A stretch of 64,000 nt of DNA from Chrysaora quinquecirrha (Eukaryota > Cnidaria > Scyphozoa > Semaeostomeae > Pelagiidae): the NCBI GenBank assembly GCA_014526335.1, contig JACTAT010000054.1:486523-550522 (forward strand), read 5' to 3'. The position numbers and the translations under genes are program-made. The notes beneath the pieces were generated by a model. The model saw only the letters and a list, made by a program, of their open reading frames with translations. It ran no database searches and had not been told where the DNA came from. Below, in pieces: positions 10,601 through 21,127 of the stretch (within the stretch, counting starts at the first letter, position 1; each line of letters starts with the position of its first letter).

Positions 10601-13600
10601 ATCAATACCAAGTAATATGAGCATGAAGAAGAATAATATGGCCCACAAAGGAGACACATCCATCAATAACATGGCATCTGAAAATGTCACAAACGCCAAT
10701 CCTGGACCAGAACCAGCCTAAATGATAAAAATTTCAACAAATTAGTCAAAAACTGAGTACATGCTTTTTTTTATAAACAGCCAATTTATAAAGAACCTAC
10801 ATGTAGAGGGCCAAAAATTTAAACTCGTGCTATTAAAGATTAAATTGCAAAGGCACGTTTCAATTTTGAATATTTCTATAGCTGCAAACAATCAAGAATT
10901 AGGAAACCGCTTCCACTTATTTGTATTCGAAACTCACATATATAGTATGTGCACCCGTATCTACGGGAGGAAAATCATGGGCTGTATGACTTGGAGAGTT
11001 ACTCGACGATTTCATTGAGTTTTTCAGCTCAGTGGAATAGTCGTTGGCCCTCTGATCATGCAGTCCTTGCCTTGGTTCAAATCCCATCAGTTGTGGTAAG
11101 TCACTTTTGGAAAAATCTGTCTTTTGCAGAAATACCCAAAGCCACCCCTGTGAATCGCAATGACTGTTAAAGACTGTCAACAACCCTCAGCGGCTATATC
11201 AACAAATAGTGACGAGCTTTGATGCCACGTTAACGTAGCGTTGGGAGACTGTTTTCCTTTAGTTTATATGCATTCCCAAATAAATAACGCACTAAACTAT
11301 ACCTCAGTGACAGCGATACCAGTCATATGATGTCTATAACCAAGAATTGAAAATACAACAACACCACCGAAAACAGCAGTCAGACAATCAGTTATAACCA
11401 CAATGTAGGCATCACGCATCATATTATTATGCAATGGGTTGTAACTGGCAAATGCAATCAAAGCGCCAAAACCAAGACTGAGAGAGAAGAATATCTGCGT
11501 TGCTGCGTCCATCCAGATTTTGGCTTCCAGTAAACGTGACCACTAAAATATCAAGCAGTAACCAAAATTAATACAACGTGCAATTTCCTGTCTAAAACTT
11601 GAATAGTGTAATAAACGCCCTCTTTTTAACACCATTTTTCAATAAAGGCCCCTCGGTCAAAACATATTAAATACGAATAGCCTCTAGAAGCTATGGCTTA
11701 GGGTTCCGAGAATTAGGCCCTTCGAGCTTTCCCGACTTGTTAGCTTCAACAAATTGATAAAAGTGGAGTCATGAAATGAAGTTTTGCTGAGTTTGGCTAT
11801 TTGGGTTGAGCTGCTCAAACTTGACGCTATTAACTCAATCTCGAGCGATTCAATTCAACAACGCTATTGCAAGAACATCTTCATTATCCTTGAATACATC
11901 AGATAGAGGAACTGTTTCGTTTGTCTTGTGTGCCATATTATATCGAAAATCCAATGGTTTTTTGCATTTGATGAAAACAAATAGAAATATGAATTGTCTT
12001 GAAGAAGGCTCGACATATCCATAACACAAAGCCAAATGGGAGAAGAGCGTTGCGCTGTATTACTAGGAGAGTAACTCGACGATTTCATTGGGCTCTCTAG
12101 CTCAGTGGGAGTGTCATTGGATATATATTTGATCATTCAGTTTGGGGTTCGAATCACATCAACAGATCTTTTCAAAGAGGTCTGGTTCGGCGCGACATCT
12201 TTCTGGAAAATGGCGGACATCTTGAGTCCTTGAGTTCGGGAATCCTCTCCGCATGCGACAACCTTTATTGCGGTCCTTTAGGAGAGGTAGTGCAGTAAAT
12301 TTTGCTTCAAATTCACATTTTATTCGAGTTAAAGTGAAAAATAGGATTCAAGTCCCTGCTTATCTGCATGAGGGGGCATTTTATCAAGTATTTTCCTTCT
12401 TGAGAGTTACTTGGATCTTGTTTCCTAAGTTTCTACACATATTTGCAACATTTATTGTCACAGATTCCTATTCTGCCATTTTCACCCATCAGCTGTTATT
12501 TGAAGACAAATTTGCTTCATTACCTCTCCTAAACCCACCGCAATGTCGGTCGTTGTACGCGGAAGGGGATTCGCTTACTCAAAATGTCCGCCATCTTCCA
12601 GAAACATTTCGCGCCGACCCAGACCTCTTTGAAAAAACCTTGGTATGCCACTTGTATAAAGTCTACGTTAGACAAGTTAATGAAGAGCATAAAAAATTAA
12701 CAAAGCTGCTTACATCAGGTGTGAAGAATGCCTTGATACCAGTCATAGCACCAGGGAGGGTAACACCTCTGAAGAACAATATTATCAACACGATGTATGG
12801 AAATGTTGCGGTAAAGTAAACAACCTGCAAAGAGAATGCAAAACAAGCACGTGAGTTAAGTCAAGCGTCTTACGTACTAGTCAAGCATGGCTGTAAAGTT
12901 CAGAAGCACCTCGACCACGTGGACCAATGAACCGATTTCTTTTTTTACAAAGATCCCCCGTCTGTTTCATTGCACACTGGTCACCTTTACAAGACATTAA
13001 GTGATCACATAGGTTTTCTAAAGGAGCCACCGCTTTATGTTCAGCTTCAGCCTCAAAGCTTCCTTGAAAGTTCATGCTACTGACCCTGGGATTGGGGCTT
13101 CTTTAAGCATTTATTTAAGTTAACGTAGGAATGTCCTTACGATTGTTGTACGGCTGAGGGGAAAAAACTGAAGTCTTCAGAGTAAAATTTTCATTTCTGC
13201 GGTTTGTTGCTGAAGCTGACACGTAGTACTTCCTATCCTTAAGTGACAGAGCGATAGCGACTTCCATTATAAAAAATGTTCAAGTGTCATCAAGTTAAAT
13301 GCGGGTTGGCTAGACTGGTGTCCCATCATTCTGAGATGGAAGCGCCTCACATCGCGGCGAACGACGACGCAACCGGCCTTGCATATATGGCTTATAATCC
13401 GTAAGCCAAAATCCACTGACTGAAGGCCCATTTCCACTTTGTTTGCATTCGCTTCGTACGGCAAATAGCAAATTCGCTTGAGGACAGAAAACAGTCCTCG
13501 TGAGCGAATTTTAACTGTTCACCCTTAGTTAGTTTTTAAGCAAATTCACCGAGCGAAGGAGCTATCAGAATATAAAAACCAAACCTAGAAAGCTAACTAC

Positions 13601-16600
13601 ATTACAGTAAATGCACAAGCAATATCAATCATTTCGCTTGACTGAAAGACCAACATTTGCTTCTATAAATCAAACAAGAAAATCTTGATTAAAATTTCAC
13701 CTTGCCACTAGATTTGACCCCTTTAATTATGCAGAAAAACACAGCAACCCAGGAGAACACCAAACAGCCAACCAAATGCCCAATCATGCCTCTACCAGGA
13801 TCTTCCATACTTCCTGATACCTGTAATGCCTGAGTATACCAATACCAATTTGGGGTATCATGAACACAGCAATCTGGGAAGCTATCTAGCTTTTTCTCTA
13901 TGGCGAGGCTTTCGTTTGGCAATAGCTTCTTAGTTATGTTACCGAAAACTGTCGCGTTTCTATATAGATCTCTCTTCAGTGTCTCATATTCGTTGTATCT
14001 CGGGCAAGTATCTTTCGTCCATGGTAGCTTCTTCGTGAATGACATAAAGAAGTAGAACGTTATCCATGTGATGACAATGATGTAGTAGATGCAGAGGAAG
14101 AATGATACCACGACGCATCCAACACCAATACCGGTTAATGCCGGATGGATGTCATGCCAGGCTTTCATTGCTACGGTTCGGAATCTTTGTCCAAGACCAA
14201 GTTCAATGAAAAAGAGAGGCAATCCCTCGATGAACATGAAGATGAAGAATGGTATCAGAAAGGCACCTAGAAAAAAACAGCAAAATATGTAGTTTTGTAA
14301 AGCTAACAGGAATGCAAAACGTACTTGAAGGCTTTGAGTGATTTTGTCTCTTGGCCCTTGTCTTTGGGGGGGGGCTGGCTCTTCTGGCGGAGCTATGGAT
14401 GGCTTCTGAAAGTAAGCTATCTGACGATGGCCATTTGGGATGCAGAATGAAATATTAGACATCCCCAAAGCTCATACTTCGAAAAAACCACAAAAAATTA
14501 GCACTTATTCTCATTTTTCTAGATGCAGAAGTCGATGCACCAGTCTGCATAGATGAAGTATGCTGCTGCATGACTTTAAGATTTCCACGGTCATTCCAAA
14601 CAACACTTGATTGAAAAGTGAGTAGAGATTTTTTATCTATTCGAAACCCAAAAATTTGATGTATAAATTAAAAAAGGGGAAAATAAAGTTGCGCTTGCAA
14701 ACAGGCCCAATTTTTCTGTGTTTGTGAACACTACCACGCTTTACTCCCACACTGAATAAATGAACCCAGTCTTCACAACAGCAACAACAATAGTACCATG
14801 TTGCTTGAAATTATGAAATTAAGTTAATTTTATGTTAATTGATGTTAATTAATTCAGAATAATTATCATTATGTTTACTCCAAGTAAGATATCTATGAAT
14901 GAAATTGCCTTTTGTTTTAAAAACCGCGCGAAGTTTATCAATTATTGTTCCCCTGCTGCGAAACTGAGCGAATCGAGGAAAACAGATGAGATCCAAATGA
15001 GACTATTGATTTAATCTTATTCTGAAAACAATCTTCCAGAATATTCAATCAACTTCATTCCGATTGGCTTTTCTAGGAGGAATGCGGACATGCAGTGCAC
15101 AGTGCGTCAATTCAAGATTTGCGTTGGTCACTTTTGATTCTATTGAAACGTTAAAATTCCTCCAATTTTAAAAATACACGCTTTTTTTTATAAGGAACCT
15201 ACCTCAAGGCCTAGTTCCTAAAGTTCCTTATTTTTGGACCTCTTTTGAGGCAATTGTAGTTCAAAAAGTTCCTTAATAGTTCCTTAATTTTAACTGTACA
15301 TACAGTGGTCTTAACAATAAAAGAGAGACACTTGCATGTGAGCAAAGCTCGAGAATACTCAAGGAAACATTTGATACACGCTTAACGTACAATTTATGTG
15401 ATTTTCGACTGCAAACGAATGGAACCGGCTTTCTAATTCTTGATTATTTGCAGTGATAAAAGTATTCAACATTCTAAAGTTCCTTAATGATTTTCTCTTT
15501 AGTAGTATAAGTTCTTTAATTTTTCGGGCCTTCTACATGTAGGTTCCTTATAAAGTGGTTCCTTATAAAAAAAAAGCGTGTAGCATGCTTTCTATTAATT
15601 CTTCCATCTTTACAACTCCATTCATAAGATAAACTGAATTGACATCGACCATGATTTCAGGTATGGAAATGCGCTCAAAAATTAGAAGCGATAAGGCGGA
15701 GATACGTTAGCATATGTTTTTGGAATGTATGGAAAGAATTGGACGAAAACGTGTACAAAAAACCTATCGCTATTCAAGAGGGCCAAATCTGGGAAAACTA
15801 TTATAAAAATCTATTTTCAGCAGAACGGGAAACCATTTTAAATAACGAATTACAATCGGATAAGACTATGTACCCTGATCTATTCAAACTCATTAAATCA
15901 ACTTTTAACTCAATGCTTGACTCAGGTAATGTGCCTAAGGACTGGTGCAAAGGTCTTATAACCCCAATACACAAAAAAGGATCAAAGACCGATCCTGATA
16001 ACTACCGCGGAATTTGTGTTGGAAACTCTCTACTCAAGCTTTTTTGCCTTATCTTAAATATTCGTCTTAAATTTTTCATAAATGAAAATAAACTTATGAA
16101 TAACAACCAAATAGGTTTCCAAAATATATGTCGAACGTCAGACCATCTTTTAACCCTCAAATCCCTGGTAAATAAACATGTAAATGATGAATCAAGGAAG
16201 AAAATCCACGCAGCTTTTATTGATTTTAGAAAAGCCTTCGATAATATATGGCACGAAGGGCTCTTCCAAAAGTTAAATGCCTCTGGAATTGATGAAAAAT
16301 TTCTAATCACTCTGAAAAACATGTACTATAACACAGAATGTGCTGTGAAGTTAAACGATAAACACACGAAATTCTTCAAATGCTCCAAAGGTGTCAGGCA
16401 GGGATGTCCTCTTAGTCCTACTCTTTTTAATTTATTCATCAATGATCTAACTACTGTACTAAATGATAATAATTCAACACCACTTAGTTTGGGAAGTGAA
16501 CCTATAACATGCTTATTTTACGCCGATGATCTAATAATTCTATCTTCCTCACACGACGGACTTCAAAAAAGTTTAAATGCCCTTTACGACTACTGTATTA

Positions 16601-19600
16601 AATGGAAACTAGAGGTTAACAGTAGCAAATCAAAATGCATGACATTCTACAAAAATAATAGTAAATACAAACATAAGTTCCATATCAATAATAAAGATCT
16701 TGAAAATGTTACAGAATTTACCTACCTTGGCATAACACTAAATGCATCCTGTAACTTTAAAGAAACCCTTAATATACTGAGTTCTAAAGCTAACCGTGCA
16801 CTTATAGCTCTGAATAACAAGTTCAAAATAAAATACTTACCTGTAAAAGTAGCTCTGAAACTATTCGACTCATTGATATCACCGATCCTGCTATATGGAT
16901 CAGAGATATGGGCTCCATACCTAAACTATGACAACAAAGCTTGGGACAACTGTGAAATCGAAAAAGTACACACTCAGTTTCTTAAAAGAATTCTAGGGCT
17001 GAATAGGTCGACAACCAATGCACTAGTACGGGCAGAACTAGGTCGCTACCCCTTAAATATACAGGCCAATTGTAGAGTAAATAGTTTTATCAAGCATATT
17101 TTGAATGACTCTGAACCTGATGCTTTAGTCACACGAGCTCTTAATTATGAAAACTCGATATCCAATAGAAATACAATAATGTCATATGTAAATAAGTTGA
17201 ATAATGAACTTCAAACTAACAGCATATGTACTAAGGCAACAACTGATCTTTCGAAAAAGAAAACTAAAAGAGCACTAGAGCAATGCTACTACATAAGCTG
17301 GTCTAGTTATATGGAAAATTGTTCCAAAGCGTTAACATACAAAAAGCATAAAAACAAAATCTTCTATGAGAATTACCTTAGCCTAATCCATAATAGGAAA
17401 CACAGAAGGATACTCACAAAATTAAGACTTAGTGATCACTGTCTAGCCATAGAAAAAGGTAGACATTGCAATCCCCGAATAGCAAGAGAACAAAGAAGAT
17501 GTGCAAAATGCAAAGATGAAATTGAAAATGAAATTCACTTTGTGATGTCATGTTCTTCGTTTACCACAGAGCGTGCAGAATTCTTCCAAAAAGTACAAGA
17601 TATTTGTGCAAATTTTGAAACTATTCCAACAATCGAACTTAAGTATTTCTATTTAATGACAAATGAAGACCAATCTATTTTGAAAATGTTTGCAGAGTTC
17701 TTGCACGACATTTATAACAAACGCCTTGATAGCTAAATAAAGAGTAATCTTGCTGATACTGTTAATTAATTAATATACAATTTTTCCTTTGTTTGTTAGT
17801 TTGTTATTACTTTTAATTTTTAATTTGAATTTTTTTCTTAACTTGTATTTTAATTTTAGACCATGTATCCAATGATATAGTGTCATAATAAAAAAAAAAA
17901 AAGCTTGATAACCAGACCCTATTTCAAACGAGAAAGCAACGGGAAATTCGCGCGCAATCAATGACAAAGCGACTGTCCATAGGGTTTCAAAAATGAACGG
18001 TCACGTTGACTTTTACCGATGTTTTGGATCAACAGATCTTCATTCAGTTTCAGTTTCTCGCTGCAATCAGTCAAAAGTTTGAGTACGCGAGGGAAAATTC
18101 GCGCGCAATAAATGATAAAGCGACATTCCATAGGGTTTCAGAAATGAACGGTCACTTTTGTAGGTCACGTTGGCGTTTTCCAATGTTTTGGATCATCAAC
18201 AGATCTTCATTCTGTTTCTTGGAAACATCGAGGAAACATTGCTTCCGTCTGTTTCGAAACGGGAATAAAAGCGCGAAAACGAAACTACGCAAATGAGACT
18301 TGACATCCCACCAACTCTCTGATTAATTTCGTCTTTGAAATAGATTTTTTATTGTCATGTACACTTTTTTTTATAAGAAAGTGGTTTATAAGAAAGTAGT
18401 GCTCAACATCTAAAAAACTTAAGAAAGTGCAATACTGGATTCTTGAAACTTAAGAAAGTTCAGTCGCTCATCTTGCTTTTAAACGAGTCTAATGATTATT
18501 TTCTTTGAAAAACGTGGTATTTGTGCAATGTATACAGTGTCTTAAACTGTGCATTCTTAGAAATACTGCATTCCAAAATTTTTGCTAAGAAAGTCACAAG
18601 AAAGTTTTTGTACTGAAAACATGAAATATCTAAGAAAGTTTCAATACTGGCCCAAAAAAAACTTTCTTACAAAAAAAGACGTGTAGCAGCGAATTTCAAG
18701 GCTTAAGATAGAATGTGGGAAAAAGCAAGTTACTGTAGTCCTCCAAGAGGCAAGAGCAGTAGTATTATAGCTATCCATGCAAAAATGTCAAATGGGAGGA
18801 CCAAATTTTTTACATGCTAGAATATCCTGGTTCTATGTAAACAAACCAGAAAAAGTTTCTTTTTTCTTTATTAAATTTTTGTATTTATTGCAAGCAACGA
18901 AAACCAGTAAAAGCGAACCCGGCATACACCACGGGCACACAGCTGTCAACTGTGGTTACCTCTGCGTCTGTTTAGACTCGTTTTGATTGCGAGGGATAAT
19001 TCAATGGAGCTTCAGGCAAAAACCAGTTGTAAACCGGATTGCATGTGGCTATCAAGCAGTGAAAAGTGAGTCGCGAAACCCTCGAACACCAATGTCGCAG
19101 GATGCGTCATTGTATGGTATGCAGAGTGTTTTGTTTTCACCTCAACCAACGGAGGCAAAGCAGACATGCAAGCAAACAGGTCTTGATTTTGCGTCTTTTC
19201 GATCGTTCGCTCGTAAAAGTAGTTATATCCCTCGTAAAACCCTAGAAAACAGACATTCAAATAACACTTCTGATCTTTCCCGAACGCTCGGAAATCAACG
19301 TGCAAATCCGATGCTGCCTCCCCCCCCCTGCCCTCGTAAAAATTGCCAAATTCCTTTATTGTCCTATTGTTTTGCCCCAAAATTGTTGCTTCTGCCCCCG
19401 CCGTCCTGCGTTGCTTCCGGCGCCCTTGTGTACCGAAACCATCCAACAAGACAAACTATACTGTACGCAACGCAGGCAATACATCGCATCTAAATCAACG
19501 CTTTTTGCCTTCTCAAACTTTCGCTCACATAATAAGTGCCACGCACGAACAAGAGTGTTGCCAGGTATGTGGAAATAATATACCACGGAAATAATATTAG

Positions 19601-21127
19601 CCACCGAAAGGAAATGAACTGAGTTTTCAATGACGCAAATTCAGAGGAAAAACCTTAAATTTCTAATTTCATTAAAAAGGACCTCGAAAATAATATATTG
19701 CTATCCGTTGTTTTGTTTTCGAGCGAATTTCTCGTCTTGCGGATTAAATTGCGCGCGAAATGTTTTTGGTCACAAAAAATATAACCCCGCCAATACTTCA
19801 TTATGTATTCCAAGTCAGCACGAAAGTTCGGGATTGCGCTAGGATACGCCGCAGCGTGACACCGCAACCTCGCAACAAGCATAATTGTGTTTTGACAACA
19901 AAGATGTTTTTACATTGATATAAGTAAATATAAATACTCTCAAAGGACTAATTCACATACCACCACCATTCTTCTGACATAAATACGGAAATCTCCAAAT
20001 ATTTCCCAGTCCAACAGCAAGCCCAATCGTGGCAAGCATAAATTCCGCTTTGTTTCCCCAAGCGTCTCTTTTCTCGGGTTCTTTCTTCGCTGGTTCTTTG
20101 CACTTTTCCGTCAAAGCGGCTTCTGAATCCCGATTTGATGCCAGTTCGAGTTCAACATCGTCATCTCGAAGTTTTACTGTTACTACAATTGAAAATCATA
20201 TAGATTTTTGTTATTTAACTCGACAGAATCAAAGCCGAATACCTAACTGGATAACAATACCGCATCCGCGTCGCCCGCGCCAAACCCTTATTGAATCTGA
20301 TGCGGTAAATTAGGGGTATGAACCAAAGTTCACAAAAGTATAGGTCGTATAGGTTTCACCGCTTTACAAAATCGTCCCCGGTTACTTAAAAAGTTTGTCC
20401 CACAATTTTTACTTGACCTAGATCGCTCTCGCGGAACAGGTTATTTCTCGTAAATTATTGAAAGAATTTTTTTTTGAAATCGGTGGAAATATTAAATAAG
20501 TCCATAAACAATATGATGAAAAATAGCTAACAATCGTGAGGAATATTAATGAATTTTAAGAAAAGAGGAAAATACCGTTAAGTTTTACGCAAATAGGAAG
20601 CAAATTGCGTTACCCACGCAATGTCTGAGTCACGAAAACCGCGCGTTTTTTAATGGCGAAGTTAATTACGTTTGTTCACCTGCCGGAAAGTTTCGAGATA
20701 TTTCTACGTCGTTCCGAACTTCAGATTCATTTCTGTTTTATATTAATTTCATTCAAGATTCCTATCGAAACTGAATGTCTTCAAAATTTACCAAAATGTA
20801 TCTTAAAGGTCAGAGGGAATGGGAAAACTGGAAACTGTCAAAAACCAAACCGCCCTACTTGGTTAGGCCAAATCTCTTTGGTACATACACATCCTATCAA
20901 AAAGGCATTCATTGCTGAAGAAGTATAAAAAAACTCAGGAGGAATAAGAAAACATTTAAATCTATGAATTAATACAACAGATAATTGTCAGATATAAACG
21001 TTTTTTCAAAGACCAAAAAAAGAGAACAAAGCGAAACGTAAACAAAAAATTTTGGCGCAAATTTTTTGAATGAAACTAAGAAAATTCATTTTGAACTTTC
21101 CATCATACCTTCACATTTCTTCGCCAT
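7640..21127 (-). CDS. SLC6-family Na+/Cl−-dependent amino-acid/neurotransmitter transporter, complete, 9 coding exons
   Basis: Plasma-membrane symporter that moves an amino acid or related amine with Na+ (usually also Cl−); the substrate cannot be read from sequence. Coding exons on the minus strand: 21109–21127, 19961–20182, 13701–14266, 12714–12824, 11303–11542, 10519–10717, 9483–9642, 8705–8870, 7640–7927. All joins are GT–AG and in frame, giving 656 aa (usual family size). TM1 carries the Na+-site motif [20 protein letters not shown] (N67–P72 within NIWRFP); exon 3 spans GAFLIPFF through TM5. The TM3–4 loop has paired Cys and three N-glycosylation sequons (NAT, NIT, NES). TM6 reads [18 protein letters not shown], close to the LeuT pattern. 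The [11 protein letters not shown] form recalls SLC6A15–A20-type carriers, but this is only suggestive. Start chosen because ATGGCGAAGAAATGTGAAG splices in frame to TM1. Introns hold a LINE, SINEs and MITEs. Confidence 0.9.
8046..8312. mobile_element. Foldback/MITE element in the last SLC6 intron
   Basis: The left end ATGGCGAAACTAGGATACTT and right end (…CATGTCTCCTAGTTTAGCTA) pair as imperfect inverted arms, with an internal second motif CTAAACTGGGAGACACCG at 8252. The interior is GC-richer than its surroundings and full of GTGTCTC/GAGACA words. It lies wholly inside the intron 7928–8704. Confidence 0.5.
8350..8560. mobile_element. MITE, AAACATTG family
   Basis: It reads ACCGTTTGGCCACGTTATAA at the left and AATGTTTGATCGTTTGGCC at the right, with CAAACATTTG and CAAACATTG words inside. 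It sits in the last SLC6 intron just before exon 8705–8870. Confidence 0.6.
10979..11130 (+). repeat. tRNA-derived SINE
   Basis: Head GGGCTGTATGACTTGGAGAG and TTACTCGACGATTTCATTGA, A-box-like CAGCTCAGTGGAAT, B-box-like GGTTCAAATCCCATC at about 11077–11091, then a tail resembling the copy at 4180 (TTTTGGAAAAATCTGTC versus TTGTGGAAAAATCTATC). It lies in the SLC6 intron between exons 11303–11542 and 10519–10717, opposite to the gene. Confidence 0.65.
12060..12168 (+). repeat. tRNA-derived SINE, cut by a MITE
   Basis: The head GAGTAACTCGACGATTTCAT, a clear A-box-like CTAGCTCAGTGGGAGTG and B-box-like GGGGTTCGAATCACATC are in order. The copy stops exactly where the 12169–12634 MITE begins, suggesting the MITE inserted into or next to the SINE. 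Confidence 0.65.
12169..12634. mobile_element. MITE with AAGATGGCGGACAT-type terminal inverted repeats
   Basis: The left arm starts TTTTCAAAGAGGTCTGGTTC, then GGCGCGACAT and AATGGCGGACATCTTGAG. The right arm is its imperfect inverse (AAAATGTCCGCCATCTTCC … CCCAGACCTCTTTGAAAA). A second copy is at 45417–45874. It lies 79 bp from SLC6 exon 12714–12824. The long plus-strand open frame over it and the antisense of that exon is incidental. Confidence 0.75.
15175..15582. mobile_element. MITE of the TACAC…ATAAG cap family, GTTCCTTA subfamily
   Basis: Ends are TACACGCTTTTTTTTTATAAGGAACC and its inverse (GGTTCCTTATAAAA…GCGTGTA). The interior repeats GTTCCTTA (or one-base variants) about seven times. 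Flanks are compatible with a TA target duplication. A near-identical copy is at 62737–63143. Inserted in the large SLC6 intron 14267–19960, beside the LINE. Confidence 0.8.
15655..17902 (+). mobile_element. LINE (non-LTR retrotransposon), 5'-truncated, with intact reverse transcriptase frame and poly-A end
   Basis: A frame open from about 15655 to the TAA at 17734–17736 encodes a reverse transcriptase. It has the N-terminal NYYKNLF region, [10 protein letters not shown], the palm motifs [34 protein letters not shown] and [12 protein letters not shown] (catalytic D's in the first and third), the thumb, and a C-terminal Cys/His motif [18 protein letters not shown]. No endonuclease domain and no convincing ATG precede it, so it is truncated. 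The 3' UTR ends in A13 at 17889–17901. The RT frame has no stop or shift, suggesting a fairly young insertion. It lies antisense in the SLC6 intron. The clade cannot be assigned from motifs alone. Confidence 0.85.
17930..18220. repeat. Two-copy tandem duplication, period about 155 bp
   Basis: GGGAAATTCGCGCGCAATCA, AAAGCGACT.TCCATAGGGTTTCA, ATGAACGGTCAC, TTTTGGATCA and CAACAGATCTTCATTC occur in this order at about 17940–18040 and again at about 18092–18212, with scattered differences and small indels. It follows the LINE poly-A directly. Origin unknown. Confidence 0.7.
18360..18685. mobile_element. MITE of the TACAC…ATAAG cap family, AAGAAAGT subfamily
   Basis: Left end TACACTTTTTTTTATAAGAA, right end AACTTTCTTACAAAAAAAGACGTGTA. 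The interior repeats TAAGAAAGT about seven times. It shares the cap with the copies at 15175, 41486, 51778, 53681 and 62737, but has a different internal word. Confidence 0.75.

Noticed and set aside
12253..12819. 188-codon plus-strand open frame
   Set aside because: It runs through the MITE at 12169–12634 and the antisense of SLC6 exon 12714–12824; no domain and no splice context.
12881..13075. Minus-strand Cys-rich peptide (several Cys within 40 residues), looking like an extracellular module
   Set aside because: SLC6 exons 13701–14266 and 12714–12824 already join in frame with conserved sequence, and this stretch has no clear splice acceptor.
18987..19493. 168-codon plus-strand frame and overlapping 145-codon minus-strand frame
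   Set aside because: Both lie in the SLC6 intron, overlap each other and show no motif; the open frames come from a locally GC-richer stretch.
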